Shown piece after piece: positions 7,912 through 17,262 of a stretch of 64,000 nucleotides of DNA. The stretch lies in NCBI RefSeq assembly GCF_022346995.1, contig NZ_JAKRNM010000001.1:2081712-2145711 (forward strand), written 5' to 3'. Numbering within the stretch: the first letter of the stretch is position 1; every line of letters starts with the position of its first letter. The notes beneath the pieces are model-generated. The model did no database searches and had not been told where the DNA came from. It worked only from the letters and a program-made list of their open reading frames with translations. The position numbers and the translations under genes are program-made. The DNA is from Paenibacillus sp. ACRRY. Its GTDB lineage: Bacteria > Bacillota > Bacilli > Paenibacillales > Paenibacillaceae.

Positions 7912-8721
7912 TTATTTTTGCAGATTATCGTTTTTCACGTCAGAGGCATCAAGATCACCGATTTTATCTACTCCATCATCATTTTGCGCTGCTTCTTCCT
8001 CTTCCTTCTTCTGCTGCATTTTCTCCATCTGCTCCTGCATTTTCATAAAGGTTGCGTAGAAGTTAAAGAATGCAAACCAGGCAATGATACTGATAATGAA
8101 GAAGACAAACAATACCGGATATCGGAATCCAATGTAAAACAATAGTCCGCTTCCAAGCAAAGTGGAGAACACACGAAACGGTCTGATCAGAGTTAAGAGT
8201 ACTGCATTTTTAATAATAAGTCCGATTGACATATGATAGTGTACAACCATCGAAAAAAAGTTAAACAAGGAAACAAACAAAAGCAACAGCAGCACAAGCA
8301 TGATGATTCCCACAAGCTGCATATTGCGGAACTGTGTCATGTATACCGTGTAATCCAGATACATGATGGCAAAAAGCAAGGTGTAAAATATGCCCCCGAT
8401 TAAGCTTTGTTTGTAGTTCTCTTTGTAGCCTACAAAGAACGTACGGAAGATCGGCACATCCGTGTCACCCATGTTCCATTTACGAACGACCGTAAAAAGC
8501 GCCGATGTTGCCGGAAACAGTGTAAGCGGTGCCACAATAGCTATAGCCCAGTTCATTTGCAATGATTCATTTGCGAGGTTCTGCTGCATAACGAGCAGTT
8601 TCATAATCAAGAAAAACAAGAACGGAGACGAACAAATAGCCCACAACAGATTGGTTGCGGCCAGTCTCGTAATCCACTCTGTAAGCCGGTAGATCCCACC
8701 CATAGCTCCTTTAAATTCCAA
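7912..8721 (-). CDS. YesL-family (DUF624) membrane protein
   Basis: A 269-residue protein with about five or six hydrophobic segments and a charged C-terminal tail (MQEQMEKMQQKKEEEEAA) that probably forms a cytoplasmic coiled coil. The opening (FKGAMGGIYRLTEWITRLAATNLLW) matches YesL/DUF624 proteins, often found near sugar transport genes; the function is unknown. The start is a TTG about 8 nt after GGAGGAGG. No sugar genes are adjacent here, and it is monocistronic upstream of the 6S gene. Confidence 0.8.
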   Translation of the reverse strand: MEFKGAMGGIYRLTEWITRLAATNLLWAICSSPFLFFLIMKLLVMQQNLANESLQMNWAIAIVAPLTLFPATSALFTVVRKWNMGDTDVPIFRTFFVGYKENYKQSLIGGIFYTLLFAIMYLDYTVYMTQFRNMQLVGIIMLVLLLLLFVSLFNFFSMVVHYHMSIGLIIKNAVLLTLIRPFRVFSTLLGSGLLFYIGFRYPVLFVFFIISIIAWFAFFNFYATFMKMQEQMEKMQQKKEEEEAAQNDDGVDKIGDLDASDVKNDNLQK

Positions 8722-8875
8722 ACAATTCTCCTCCTCCGCAGCCTTGCGTATAACCTGAAGTCTAATATTAATATACCTTATTATTGATAGGAAAAGCCAG
8801 TACTTCCCGAAAACAGATCAGCAACCCTGCTTGTTAAGGGTTTTAAAGCATAACGGATGTATGAAATCTGAGACA

Positions 8876-8909
8876 TAAAAAAAATGGAGCAGTTGCCTGC
8901 CCCATTTCT
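8876..8909 (-). terminator. Terminator of the DEAD-box helicase gene
   Basis: On the minus strand AAATGGGGCAG pairs with CTGCTCCATTT (one mismatch) and runs into TTTTTT. Confidence 0.8.
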
Positions 8910-8926
8910 TAAATCAGTCTTGCATA

Positions 8927-10501
8927 TTATTCAAAAGAAGAATCTTTCGCAGGACGACGTCCTTCGTTGTTGCTTGGACGTGGTTTGCGGTCACGGTTGT
9001 AACCACCTTCTCTGCTTCCACCGCCACTGCTGTTGCGATCGCGATTGTATCCTCCACGTCCGCCACCACTGCTGTTGCGGTCACGGTTGTAGCCACCGCC
9101 ACCACCGCTACGGTTGCCACTGTAGCCGGATGGCTTACGTCCGCCAGAGCGAACATCCGGTTTACGACGTTTCGCACGGATCGGATCTTCAGGAGTCAGA
9201 TCAACTTGAGCGTCTTTTTTGTCGCCTGTCAGGAGCTTCAGGGAAGCTGACAACAGTTGAACAGAATCGTATTGCTCAAGCAATTGGATAGCGATACCTT
9301 TGTATTCGTTCAGTTCGCCAGTTTGTACGATTTCGAGCAAACGCTCAGCTGTCAAACGTTGTTTCCCTTCTACTGCTTCAGCCAATGTTGGCAGAGGCTT
9401 ACGAGGGATACGGTGACGCGTTACACGCTCAATAAAGTGCAGGTGATCGATCTCACGCGGAGTAACGAAAGACCATGCAGCACCCTCTTTACCAGCACGA
9501 CCTGTACGGCCGATACGGTGAACGTAGCTTTCCGGATCTTGTGGAAGGTCAAAGTTCACAACGTGTGTTACGCCGGATACGTCGAGACCACGTGCAGCTA
9601 CGTCTGTTGCTACGAGTACATCAATGCTTCCATCACGGAATTTGCGCATTACCGTATCACGTTGGTTCTGGGACAAGTCACCATGGAGACCGTCTGCAGA
9701 ATATCCACGTTTTTGCAGTGCTTCAGCCAATTCGTCAACACGACGCTTCGTACGACCGAATACGATTGCGAGCTCTGGAGATTCCATATCAAGCAAACGG
9801 CTAAGTGCTTCGAATTTTTGACGTTCTGGCACTTCAATGTACGCTTGGTCAATCAAAGGTGCGCTAACTTGTTTCGGGATAACGGACACGTGCTCTGGGT
9901 TGTTCAAGAATTGCTGAGCCAATTTTTGAATGTTAGGAGGCATTGTTGCTGAGAAGAGCATCGTTTGACGGTCAGCTGGGACTTGTTTCAGGATGGATTG
10001 GATATCCTCCATGAAGCCCATGTCGAGCATTTCATCTGCTTCATCCAATACAACTGTTTGTACATCTTCAAGTTTAATCGTTTTGCGGTTGATGTGATCC
10101 AGGAGACGTCCAGGTGTACCGATGATAATCTGTGGTTTTCTTTTCAGTGCACGGATTTGACGAACAATATCTTGTCCTCCGTAAATTGGCAGGGAGCGCA
10201 AACCTTTGAAGCGGGTAAGTTTTTCGATCTCTTCGGCAACTTGGATCGCAAGTTCACGTGTAGGTGCCATGATGAGGGCGCGGATTTTTTCGTCACTTTT
10301 TGAAATTTTGCTGATTAGCGGAATACCGAAAGCTGCTGTTTTACCGGTACCTGTTTGAGCTTGGCCGATCAAATCCTTGCCTTCAAGCGCAATGGGAATC
10401 GATTTGGATTGAATCGGCGTTGCCTCTTCGAACCCAAGTTCGGTGATCGCTTGCAGCACCAGTGGTTCAAGATTGAAATCTACGAAATTTAAATTTGTCA
10501 A
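8927..10501 (-). CDS. cshA: DEAD-box ATP-dependent RNA helicase, CshA-like
   Basis: A 524-residue helicase that unwinds RNA for mRNA turnover, ribosome assembly and cold growth. Motifs in order: Q motif (TPIQ, near 28-31), AQTGTGKT (48-55), PTRELA (80-85), DEAD (153-156), SAT (184-186) and HRIGRTGR in domain 2. From about residue 445 the tail is basic and glycine-rich with repeated [12 protein letters not shown] units, expected to bind RNA loosely. The start is TTG, 11 nt after AAGGAG; an ATG nearby is out of frame. A GTGGA-TTG-TCCAC hairpin lies just before the ribosome site. Assignment to CshA rather than DeaD or CshB is by overall layout. Confidence 0.9.
   Translation of the reverse strand: MTNLNFVDFNLEPLVLQAITELGFEEATPIQSKSIPIALEGKDLIGQAQTGTGKTAAFGIPLISKISKSDEKIRALIMAPTRELAIQVAEEIEKLTRFKGLRSLPIYGGQDIVRQIRALKRKPQIIIGTPGRLLDHINRKTIKLEDVQTVVLDEADEMLDMGFMEDIQSILKQVPADRQTMLFSATMPPNIQKLAQQFLNNPEHVSVIPKQVSAPLIDQAYIEVPERQKFEALSRLLDMESPELAIVFGRTKRRVDELAEALQKRGYSADGLHGDLSQNQRDTVMRKFRDGSIDVLVATDVAARGLDVSGVTHVVNFDLPQDPESYVHRIGRTGRAGKEGAAWSFVTPREIDHLHFIERVTRHRIPRKPLPTLAEAVEGKQRLTAERLLEIVQTGELNEYKGIAIQLLEQYDSVQLLSASLKLLTGDKKDAQVDLTPEDPIRAKRRKPDVRSGGRKPSGYSGNRSGGGGGYNRDRNSSGGGRGGYNRDRNSSGGGSREGGYNRDRKPRPSNNEGRRPAKDSSFE
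8955..9115 (-). repeat. Tandem repeat coding the RGG-like helicase tail
   Basis: Three near-identical 36-45 bp units encode [16 protein letters not shown] segments. They sit inside the helicase coding region and could expand or contract in frame. Confidence 0.7.
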
Positions 10502-10803
10502 AATTATTCATACTCCTTCTATAGGGTGGACATGGTGGACAATCCACTTTGTTGTCTGTATTCTTAAGTAGCGTTAATATTTATAGGGTATCCCATATGG
10601 GCAAATTATTTTCATTATCAACATAATTCGTGAATGGGTCCCCAACATAAGACTAAAACTACATACATGTGTTTGAAACATTTCAAATTTTATCGTTCGA
10701 TTTGGAAAAAGTTCCCTACTCAAGAATATCCACAAATCATTATATCACAAAACAATTCAAGATTACCAGCAATCTGGTTTTAAATATAAATGAGGTGATT
10801 AAA

Positions 10804-11625
10804 TTGCCCAAAATAATATGGCACTCTTTAGTGATCATATTGGGTGCCGCAGCTATTGCCTGTGGCTTCAACTGGTTTTTGGTCCCCCATCAGCTGCTAA
10901 GCGGCGGGGTATCGGGTATTTCCATGCTTCTTGGTTATTTTACAAGCTTGAATCTTAGTATAATGTACTTTGTTCTTAACATTCCCCTGCTAGTCGCAGG
11001 TTGGTTTATTCTTGGACGACGATTTATTATATTAAGCATCGTGTCGGTAGCAGCCACATCTTGGTTTATTGGATTGCTGCCTGTTTTTGTCGTGGCAACA
11101 GACCCCTTACTCAGCTGTGTATTCGGCGGCGTGCTTGTAGGTCTTGGTACAGGCATCTCCTTCCGTGTAGGCGGTTCTACAGGAGGACTCGACATTGTAG
11201 GTTCCATCTTCACCCGTTATCGTGATTTCCCCATCGGTACGGTTATGGCTGGTATGAACGGGGCTATTATTATGCTCGCTGGTTATCTGAACAATGACTG
11301 GAATATCGCCCTCGCCTCCATGGTTTCGATTTATATCACTGGGAAGGTGCTGGATCTGATCCACATCAGTCATGTTAAGGTGACATTGTACATTATTACG
11401 AACGAGACGGAAGCCATGTTGAAAAAATTGCTGGTTCGTCCCCGTGGTGTCACCAAGATCAAAACTCAGGGAGCATACACCGACATTGAAAAGGACATGT
11501 TAATGACAGTGACTACTCGATATGAGTTGGTTGAGATTAAACGCATCATCAAGGAAACCGACCCAAATGCGTTCGTCAATATCGTTGAAACAGTCGGTGT
11601 CATGGGTTCTTTCCGCCGAAGCTGA
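10804..11625 (+). CDS. YitT-family (DUF161/DUF2179) membrane protein
   Basis: A 273-residue protein with five or six hydrophobic segments and a C-terminal soluble DUF2179-like domain (ITNETEAMLKKLL then GVTKIKTQGAYT). YitT family members are common in Firmicutes in several copies and have no firm function. The chosen start is a TTG 6 nt after GAGGTG; an ATG at 10669 would add 45 residues without a ribosome site. The 10502-10803 gap to the divergent helicase gene holds both 5' leaders; I see no gene in it. Confidence 0.82.
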   Translation: MPKIIWHSLVIILGAAAIACGFNWFLVPHQLLSGGVSGISMLLGYFTSLNLSIMYFVLNIPLLVAGWFILGRRFIILSIVSVAATSWFIGLLPVFVVATDPLLSCVFGGVLVGLGTGISFRVGGSTGGLDIVGSIFTRYRDFPIGTVMAGMNGAIIMLAGYLNNDWNIALASMVSIYITGKVLDLIHISHVKVTLYIITNETEAMLKKLLVRPRGVTKIKTQGAYTDIEKDMLMTVTTRYELVEIKRIIKETDPNAFVNIVETVGVMGSFRRS

Positions 11626-11793
11626 GGCACATGTACGGTTAACAATTTATATAATTGTGGTATAATAATTGTGCACGGCTCCTAAATATGATGTATAGCA
11701 GGATCTGCCCTTCACTTTCACAGGCCATATGCTTTTCCGATTCGCGCCGAATGACTTACCATTTTGGAATTCGAGTAGGAAAGGGTGATTATT

Positions 11794-11988
11794 GTGGATA
11801 TGGAAACGGTAAAACTGTTTGAAATCGTCAACAGATGGTGCCCGGAAATGCTCCCTTTCTTGAAACCGAATGAGCTCGATTCACTTATTGTTCTCCGGGA
11901 TGGGCTGGGCATTCTGGAGCAGGGAGACGCAATGGAAATCATTCAGTACAGTATTTGTGAACATCAGAACGACATCTATATTCAATAA
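11794..11988 (+). CDS. Small acidic protein of unknown function
   Basis: A 64-residue soluble protein (DMETVKLFEIVNRWCPEM at the start) with many Leu, Ile and acidic residues and one Cys. I do not recognise a family. GTG 11794 is chosen because AGGAAAGGGTG lies about 6 nt upstream; GTG 11785 overlaps that site. A strong terminator follows, which supports a real short transcript. Neighbours (YitT-like protein, putative glycoside hydrolase) give no functional hint. Confidence 0.55.
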   Translation: MDMETVKLFEIVNRWCPEMLPFLKPNELDSLIVLRDGLGILEQGDAMEIIQYSICEHQNDIYIQ

Positions 11989-12008
11989 TCTTTTTTTGAT
12001 TGATCATG

Positions 12009-12057
12009 CCGCTTCTCGTGAGGTTATCCTCACAGGAAGCGGTTTTCATTTTTTTCC
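12009..12057 (+). terminator. Terminator after the 64-residue protein gene
   Basis: CCGCTTCTCGTGAGG pairs with CCTCACAGGAAGCGG around TTAT, followed by TTTTCATTTTTTT. Confidence 0.88.
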
Positions 12058-12108
12058 GGAATGTTTCATCACTTGATTAATATGGTTAAAAGCCCAGAGG
12101 CTTTGTTA

Positions 12109-12114
12109 TATAAT
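12109..12114 (+). promoter_or_regulatory. -10 element before the putative glycoside hydrolase gene
   Basis: TATAAT lies 37 nt before the start codon; the best -35 (TTAAAA at 12086-12091) is weak. Confidence 0.4.
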
Positions 12115-12150
12115 CAATCATGGAATGTACATAAAGGGAGTGGGAATAAA

Positions 12151-13332
12151 ATGAATACGTTTTGGGCTTTACTGGCCATGGCCTTGGGAAGCTTCAGTGG
12201 TGCACCGGCAACAGCAGATCAGGGTAACCAGCAGCTTCAATCGTTAACCAATAGTTTTAACACCGCGATTATTCAATCACAAAAGGATCAAGTCGTCATT
12301 GATGCGGATAATCCGCCTGCCAAAATTGACCCTCAGCCTGATGCTCCTATTGTCAAAGGAATTTATGTTACGGCTTACAGTGCCGGCGGAGCCCGAATGA
12401 AGGAACTGCTCGATCTGATTGATAACACAGAGCTTAACTCCATGGTCATTGATATCAAGGACGACCTCGGATACATAACCTACCCCACAGAGAATCAATC
12501 GCTACAGAAAATGGGCAAATCCCAACCTTTTATCCGGGACATTGACGCCTTGATGAAACGACTGCAAAAACATGAGGTCTACCCGATTGCACGGGTCGTC
12601 GTATTCAAAGATACGATTCTTGCCAAAAAAAATCCGGAGCTTTCCTTCCGAAACAAGGATGGATCCGTATGGGCCAATGGCAAAGGCGACAGTTTCGTTA
12701 ACCCGTACAGCAAGGAAGTCTGGGACTATAATATTGAAATCGCCAAGGAAGCCGCCAAGCTTGGATTCAAGGAAATCCAATTTGACTATGTGCGTTTCCC
12801 TGAAGGTTTCGAGAACCGTGCCGATATACTGAAATACACCAAAACCGACAAGTCGCGGGTCGATGTTGTTGCAGAATTTGTTCAATACGCCCGCAAGGAG
12901 CTTGCGCCTCTGGGTGTCCGGGTTTCCGTTGATATCTTTGGCTATGCGGCCTCTGTACCCGCAGCAGAAGGAATCGGCCAGGACTTTGTGAAAATCTCCG
13001 AAAATGTGGACGTGATCTCACCGATGGTCTATCCAAGTCACTATTCCACCGGATGGTATGGCGTAAAGGATCCTGACAAGGACCCTTACACAACGATCAA
13101 AGGCTCTATGGAAGATACGCATAAGAAACTCGACCCAACTGAAGATCTCAAGCCGGTAATCCGGCCTTGGATTCAGGACTTTACGGCCAGCTGGCTCGGC
13201 AGTGGACACTACATCAAATATGGCAAAAAACAAGTTGAAGACCAGATTCGTGCAATGAAAGACATGGATGTGGATGAGTATCTGCTCTGGAATGCGTCCA
13301 ACCGTTATACCTCAGGTGTAAACTATAAGTAA
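12151..13332 (+). CDS. Secreted putative glycoside hydrolase (DUF4015)
   Basis: A 393-residue exported protein. A signal-like segment (MNTFWALLAMALGSFSGAPATA) and a linker precede a TIM-barrel-type domain from about residue 70: GIYVTAYSAGGARMKELLDL, VIDIKDDLG, QFDYVRFPEG and VDIFGYAASV. These match the putative glycoside hydrolase family DUF4015, distantly related to GH13/GHL enzymes; the substrate is not known. ATG 12151 is supported by GGGAG about 10 nt upstream; in-frame ATGs further 5' lie before the predicted promoter. Monocistronic with its own terminator. Confidence 0.82.
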   Translation: MNTFWALLAMALGSFSGAPATADQGNQQLQSLTNSFNTAIIQSQKDQVVIDADNPPAKIDPQPDAPIVKGIYVTAYSAGGARMKELLDLIDNTELNSMVIDIKDDLGYITYPTENQSLQKMGKSQPFIRDIDALMKRLQKHEVYPIARVVVFKDTILAKKNPELSFRNKDGSVWANGKGDSFVNPYSKEVWDYNIEIAKEAAKLGFKEIQFDYVRFPEGFENRADILKYTKTDKSRVDVVAEFVQYARKELAPLGVRVSVDIFGYAASVPAAEGIGQDFVKISENVDVISPMVYPSHYSTGWYGVKDPDKDPYTTIKGSMEDTHKKLDPTEDLKPVIRPWIQDFTASWLGSGHYIKYGKKQVEDQIRAMKDMDVDEYLLWNASNRYTSGVNYK

Positions 13333-13365
13333 ATCACTAAGCACTCTTCCTTATCTATCATCCTC

Positions 13366-13397
13366 CCCGTTCCGCTCACGCGGAGCGGGTTTTTTTA
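13366..13397 (+). terminator. Terminator of the putative glycoside hydrolase gene
   Basis: CCCGTTCCGC pairs with GCGGAGCGGG around TCAC, followed by TTTTTTT. Confidence 0.88.
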
Positions 13398-13514
13398 TTG
13401 TTTTGCCACGTAATTCCGGCCTTTCCCTGTTCAAATTCAGCAAAATCCACTACAATGAATAGCTGTCGATAAGACAGTTTGATGATCACTCTTATGAATA
13501 GCGAGGCACTCCAA

Positions 13515-14885
13515 GTGAACATGACAACCACCCGTTTTTCGCAAAAAGTAAAACAATTCCTGATCATATTCCTACCGATATTCACAACACAAATTGCCCT
13601 GTCTGCCATGTCCTTCTTCGATACCAATATGTCAGGCAAGTTTTCCCCAGCGGATCTGGCTGGTGTAGCTATTGGCACAAGTCTGTGGATGCCGGTACAA
13701 ACCGGGCTTAGCGGAATTCTTATCGGAATCACCCCTGTGGTATCCCACCTGCTGGGTTCCAAGCGCAATGATCAGATCGGCCACAGCGTGATCCAGGCAC
13801 TTTATCTGGGCATTGCGGTAAGCCTAGCCGTTCTAGCCATCGGAGCCGTGGTTCTTACCCCCATTCTGAATGGGATGCCCCTGGAGCCGCGGGTTGCCCG
13901 GGTTGCACTTTATTTCTTAAGCGCACTGGCTTTTGGCATCATTCCGCTGTTCGGGTACACCGTGCTGCGCAGTTTCATGGATGCACTCGGACAGACACGG
14001 ATAACCATGTTAATCACGTTAGTGTCGCTTCCTGTTAATATTTTGCTGAATTATCTACTCATCTTCGGACGTTGGGGCTTTCCCCAGCTGGGAGGTGTTG
14101 GTGCTGGCGTCGCTACCGCGTGTACATACTGGATCATTTTTTTGATCAGCATCTTCTTCGTTCACCGGATTGAACCCTTCGCCCAGTATGGCGTGTTCCG
14201 CCATCTATCCGGCATATCACTGGGTAAATGGAAGGAATTGCTCAAAATCGGGGTACCCATCGGGTTCGCTACTTTTTTTGAAACTTCCATCTTTGCAGCC
14301 GTGACATTAATGATGAGTCGATTTGATACCATCACAATTGCTGCGCATCAGGCTGCTCTTAATTTCGCCTCTACGCTGTACATGCTGCCAGTGAGCATAT
14401 GTATGGCCCTCACCATTCTGGTCGGTTATGAGGCAGGTGCTGGACGTTTGAGAGACGCCAAACAGTACAGCTTGCTTGGCATTGGCGGAGCCATCGTACT
14501 CTCGCTGCTCACTGCAGTCGTATTGCTCGTATTCGGGGAACAAATTGCAGGACTATATTCAAACGAGCAAGAGGTTATTGCGTTGACTCAGCATTTCCTT
14601 ATATACGCCATCTTCTTTCAAATCTCGGATGCCATTGCGACACCGACACAGGGTGCTCTTCGGGGTTACAAAGATGTTAATCCTGCATTGATCATTACGT
14701 TTGTGGCTTATTGGATCATAGGTCTTCCAGTGGGGTACATTACAGCTACGTATACAGCGCTCGGCGCTTTTGGATATTGGATCGGCTTGATTGCCGGCCT
14801 CGCGGTCGGTGCTACGGCACTTCTCTGGAGGCTATTCCTGGTTCAGCGAAAAGCGGCCGTCCGTATGATTGATCAATCCCGATAA
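13515..14885 (+). CDS. MATE-family efflux transporter
   Basis: A 456-residue protein with twelve predicted hydrophobic segments in two six-helix halves, typical of MATE exporters that move cationic compounds out using Na+ or H+. Recognisable stretches include [19 protein letters not shown] in helix 1 and [19 protein letters not shown] near the centre. GTG 13515 lies 8 nt after GCGAGG; earlier ATGs lack a ribosome site. It converges on pfkA at a shared terminator. The substrate cannot be told. Confidence 0.88.
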   Translation: MNMTTTRFSQKVKQFLIIFLPIFTTQIALSAMSFFDTNMSGKFSPADLAGVAIGTSLWMPVQTGLSGILIGITPVVSHLLGSKRNDQIGHSVIQALYLGIAVSLAVLAIGAVVLTPILNGMPLEPRVARVALYFLSALAFGIIPLFGYTVLRSFMDALGQTRITMLITLVSLPVNILLNYLLIFGRWGFPQLGGVGAGVATACTYWIIFLISIFFVHRIEPFAQYGVFRHLSGISLGKWKELLKIGVPIGFATFFETSIFAAVTLMMSRFDTITIAAHQAALNFASTLYMLPVSICMALTILVGYEAGAGRLRDAKQYSLLGIGGAIVLSLLTAVVLLVFGEQIAGLYSNEQEVIALTQHFLIYAIFFQISDAIATPTQGALRGYKDVNPALIITFVAYWIIGLPVGYITATYTALGAFGYWIGLIAGLAVGATALLWRLFLVQRKAAVRMIDQSR

Positions 14886-14927
14886 ACCGATCGATATAAC
14901 GTAATCAGACCAAATTGTTGATTCAAA

Positions 14928-14968
14928 TAAAAAGAGCACAGCCCGTATAGACGGCGCTGTGCTCTTTT
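14928..14968. terminator. Bidirectional terminator between MATE gene and pfkA
   Basis: AAAAGAGCACAGC pairs with GCTGTGCTCTTTT around a 13-nt loop; flanking A and T runs allow use from both sides. Confidence 0.88.
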
Positions 14969-14977
14969 GCTTGTTGT

Positions 14978-15949
14978 TTATTGAGATAAACGTTGTGCAA
15001 GCTCGTATGTGTTCATATCGAAATCCTTTTTGGTGTTAACGACTTTATCGATGTCTGTCAGAACAAGCTCACCTTTGATAATGCCACAACCCTTGTCAGT
15101 CTCTCCTGCAATCAGGCTACGCACAGCAAAGTCTCCCAGACGGCTGGCAAGGTTACGGTCAAACGGAGTCGGCGTACCGCCACGTTGAATGTGACCCAGT
15201 ACGGTTACACGTGGCTCATATGTTGGGCAGCGTTCCATCAGTTCTTTGGCCACATCTTCACCCTTGCCAACACCTTCGGCAACGATAATGATACTGTGGC
15301 GTTTGCCATGTGCGAAGTTGGCTTTCATCCGGTCTGCCACTTCATCCATGTCAAATGGAACTTCCGGCACCAGAATCGTTTCAGCACCCGAAGCCAATCC
15401 GGCATGAAGCGCAATATCACCACAGTGGCGGCCCATAACTTCAACGATGGAAGAACGTTCGTGGGAAGACATGGTATCACGCAGTTTGTTGACTGCATCT
15501 ACCACAACGCTTACTGCTGTATCGAACCCGATCGTGTAATCCGTAAACGAGATATCGTTGTCGATGGTTCCCGGCAGACCCATTGTATTGATGCCGAGTT
15601 TACTCAGTTTGTTGGCACCATTGTAAGAGCCGTCCCCACCGATTACAACCAGACCATCAATGCCGCGTGCACGCAGAATGTCCGCTCCCTTTTCCTGACC
15701 TTCGGCAGTATAGAACTCCTTACAACGGGCGGATTGCAGAACCGTTCCCCCGCGCTGAATGATGTCACCTACACTACGCAGATCCATTGGGAATATATCG
15801 TTGTTCAACAGACCTTGGTACCCACGTTGAACACCGTATACTTCGAGCCCGTGGAATAGTCCGCTGCGAACCACTGCACGAACAGCCGCGTTCATTCCTT
15901 GTGAGTCACCACCGCTCGTTAAAACTGCGATTTTTTTTACTGCTGTCAT
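14978..15949 (-). CDS. pfkA: ATP-dependent 6-phosphofructokinase
   Basis: A 323-residue glycolytic enzyme that makes fructose 1,6-bisphosphate from fructose 6-phosphate and ATP. Motifs: TSGGDSQGMNAAVR (ATP site, residues 11-24), GGDGSYNGA, PGTIDNDISFTDYTIGFDTA with the catalytic Asp, and EVMGRHCGDIAL for substrate. The Gly after GGD indicates the ATP- rather than PPi-dependent type. GGAGGAAG precedes the ATG. It lies 54 nt downstream of the YtpB-like gene with no terminator between, so the two are probably co-transcribed, unlike the accA/pykA context usual for pfkA. Confidence 0.96.
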   Translation of the reverse strand: MTAVKKIAVLTSGGDSQGMNAAVRAVVRSGLFHGLEVYGVQRGYQGLLNNDIFPMDLRSVGDIIQRGGTVLQSARCKEFYTAEGQEKGADILRARGIDGLVVIGGDGSYNGANKLSKLGINTMGLPGTIDNDISFTDYTIGFDTAVSVVVDAVNKLRDTMSSHERSSIVEVMGRHCGDIALHAGLASGAETILVPEVPFDMDEVADRMKANFAHGKRHSIIIVAEGVGKGEDVAKELMERCPTYEPRVTVLGHIQRGGTPTPFDRNLASRLGDFAVRSLIAGETDKGCGIIKGELVLTDIDKVVNTKKDFDMNTYELAQRLSQ

Positions 15950-16003
15950 GATGTTTCTTCCTCCTCTAGTTTCACTTCAGGCTTCCGCAACAATGCGCCT
16001 GAC

Positions 16004-17083
16004 TTACATATGCTTGCGAATCCAGCGACTGAAGATAAAGAAAAAAACTCTGGTCATTGGACTCTTCTTCATCAAACGCTTGGATATGGCGCGAACTTCC
16101 TGCTGTTCGCTGACTTTGGGATCAGACAGGTAAATGGCAAGCAGTCCTTCGATAATCATCCGGTGAAAAGCACTTCCCGGAATATTCTGCACATCACTGC
16201 GGGCCATCTCCACAATAAAAGCAATGCGGTCTAGCATCGTCTCCACATTTTCGTAATAATTGCAGAAATTGAGATCTCCACCGATACGATCTTCATCCTG
16301 ATCGATTAAATAATCGAGCATAATGTGCAATGCGCATACATGCGGAAAATAGGCAGTATGGATTGAGGCCGCCTGCTCTTCAGTCAGCTGATCATCACTC
16401 GCAGCCAGAAACAGCATGAATACGCCCAGCGTAGAGCCAGTAGCGGCGGCAAATTCGTTCCAACGGAACTGAGGTGTACGGTGGCGATGCTCTGCCCACC
16501 ACTCGAGCAGTGCTGTTTCTCTCAGTTCCGGTTTGATGTGCTTATATACCTGCAGGTCCGTGTATAGGCCTGCCAGATCCTGAATTTGAGGCTTGGCGGA
16601 CGCATATCCAGGCAGCTGACGTGTGAGCTCCTGACATGTCGTCACCAGATTCCGCAAGTATCCACCATCGTCCTGCTCCTCACGGAGCGCATAATAATTG
16701 ACCGGTGTTGCTTCGGGATCTACCGCATCAAGCATGGATTGATGGAGAAGCCGAAAATCATTCGGGTCCATCGATGTGCTGCGGTCGCACAGATTGTCCA
16801 AATAATCACTAATGGTTTGATAAGAAACGATGAGCGGAATCAAGATGTGCCTCTTTGGCATATCAGGCAAAGCATAAACCGTTCCGCCCTCACAGTGAAA
16901 CTGTTTGTCCTTGAGACTAGCCAGAGCCTGATTACGTAATTCCTCATTCGGAATTTTCTCAGCCTTAGCTCTCCACCCAGCCAGTTCTTTCCGCGTTTCC
17001 GGAATGGTGTACTTGTACACCCTTCTCATCAATTCCAGCGGTCCCCGCGGATATTGATGTCGACTTTGATTAGATTGGCTCAA
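16004..17083 (-). CDS. ytpB: YtpB-like class IB terpene synthase (tetraprenyl-beta-curcumene synthase family, DUF2600)
   Basis: A 359-residue protein of the DUF2600 family. Bacillus YtpB cyclises heptaprenyl diphosphate to tetraprenyl-beta-curcumene, the first step to C35 sesquarterpenes. Family Asp-rich motifs are present: SDYLDNLCDR near residue 92 and LDYLIDQDEDR near 245. It is mainly alpha-helical and soluble with a basic C-terminus that may touch the membrane. The start is TTG about 10 nt after GGAGG. It is first in a probable operon with pfkA, and divergent from two transporter genes. The sqhC cyclase that usually acts next is not in the window. Confidence 0.85.
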   Translation of the reverse strand: MSQSNQSRHQYPRGPLELMRRVYKYTIPETRKELAGWRAKAEKIPNEELRNQALASLKDKQFHCEGGTVYALPDMPKRHILIPLIVSYQTISDYLDNLCDRSTSMDPNDFRLLHQSMLDAVDPEATPVNYYALREEQDDGGYLRNLVTTCQELTRQLPGYASAKPQIQDLAGLYTDLQVYKHIKPELRETALLEWWAEHRHRTPQFRWNEFAAATGSTLGVFMLFLAASDDQLTEEQAASIHTAYFPHVCALHIMLDYLIDQDEDRIGGDLNFCNYYENVETMLDRIAFIVEMARSDVQNIPGSAFHRMIIEGLLAIYLSDPKVSEQQEVRAISKRLMKKSPMTRVFFFIFSRWIRKHM

Positions 17084-17262
17084 AATAAATGTGCCTCCAC
17101 TTGGTTGAATACGTATTAGAGCGATTTTTAACCAATCCCATTATAATATGAACCCCTTAATTGTACAAATGATCTACCGCATAATCACGGGAAAAAATCG
17201 CTTCCGCCAACTAGTCTTTGTGATATACTAAGCATATTTCATCCATCAAAGGAGTCGTTGAC

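Noticed and set aside
9257..9952. 231-residue plus-strand open frame
   Set aside because: It lies antisense to the helicase gene and has an unlikely Cys/Phe-rich composition.
10595..10625. Fur-like sequence between the helicase and YitT-like genes
   Set aside because: Only one half of the 7-1-7 pattern is well matched (about 11 of 14 overall in an AT-rich stretch), so chance is likely.
14993..15859. 288-residue plus-strand open frame
   Set aside because: It is the mirror of pfkA, with Cys- and His-rich low-plausibility composition and no homology that I recognise.
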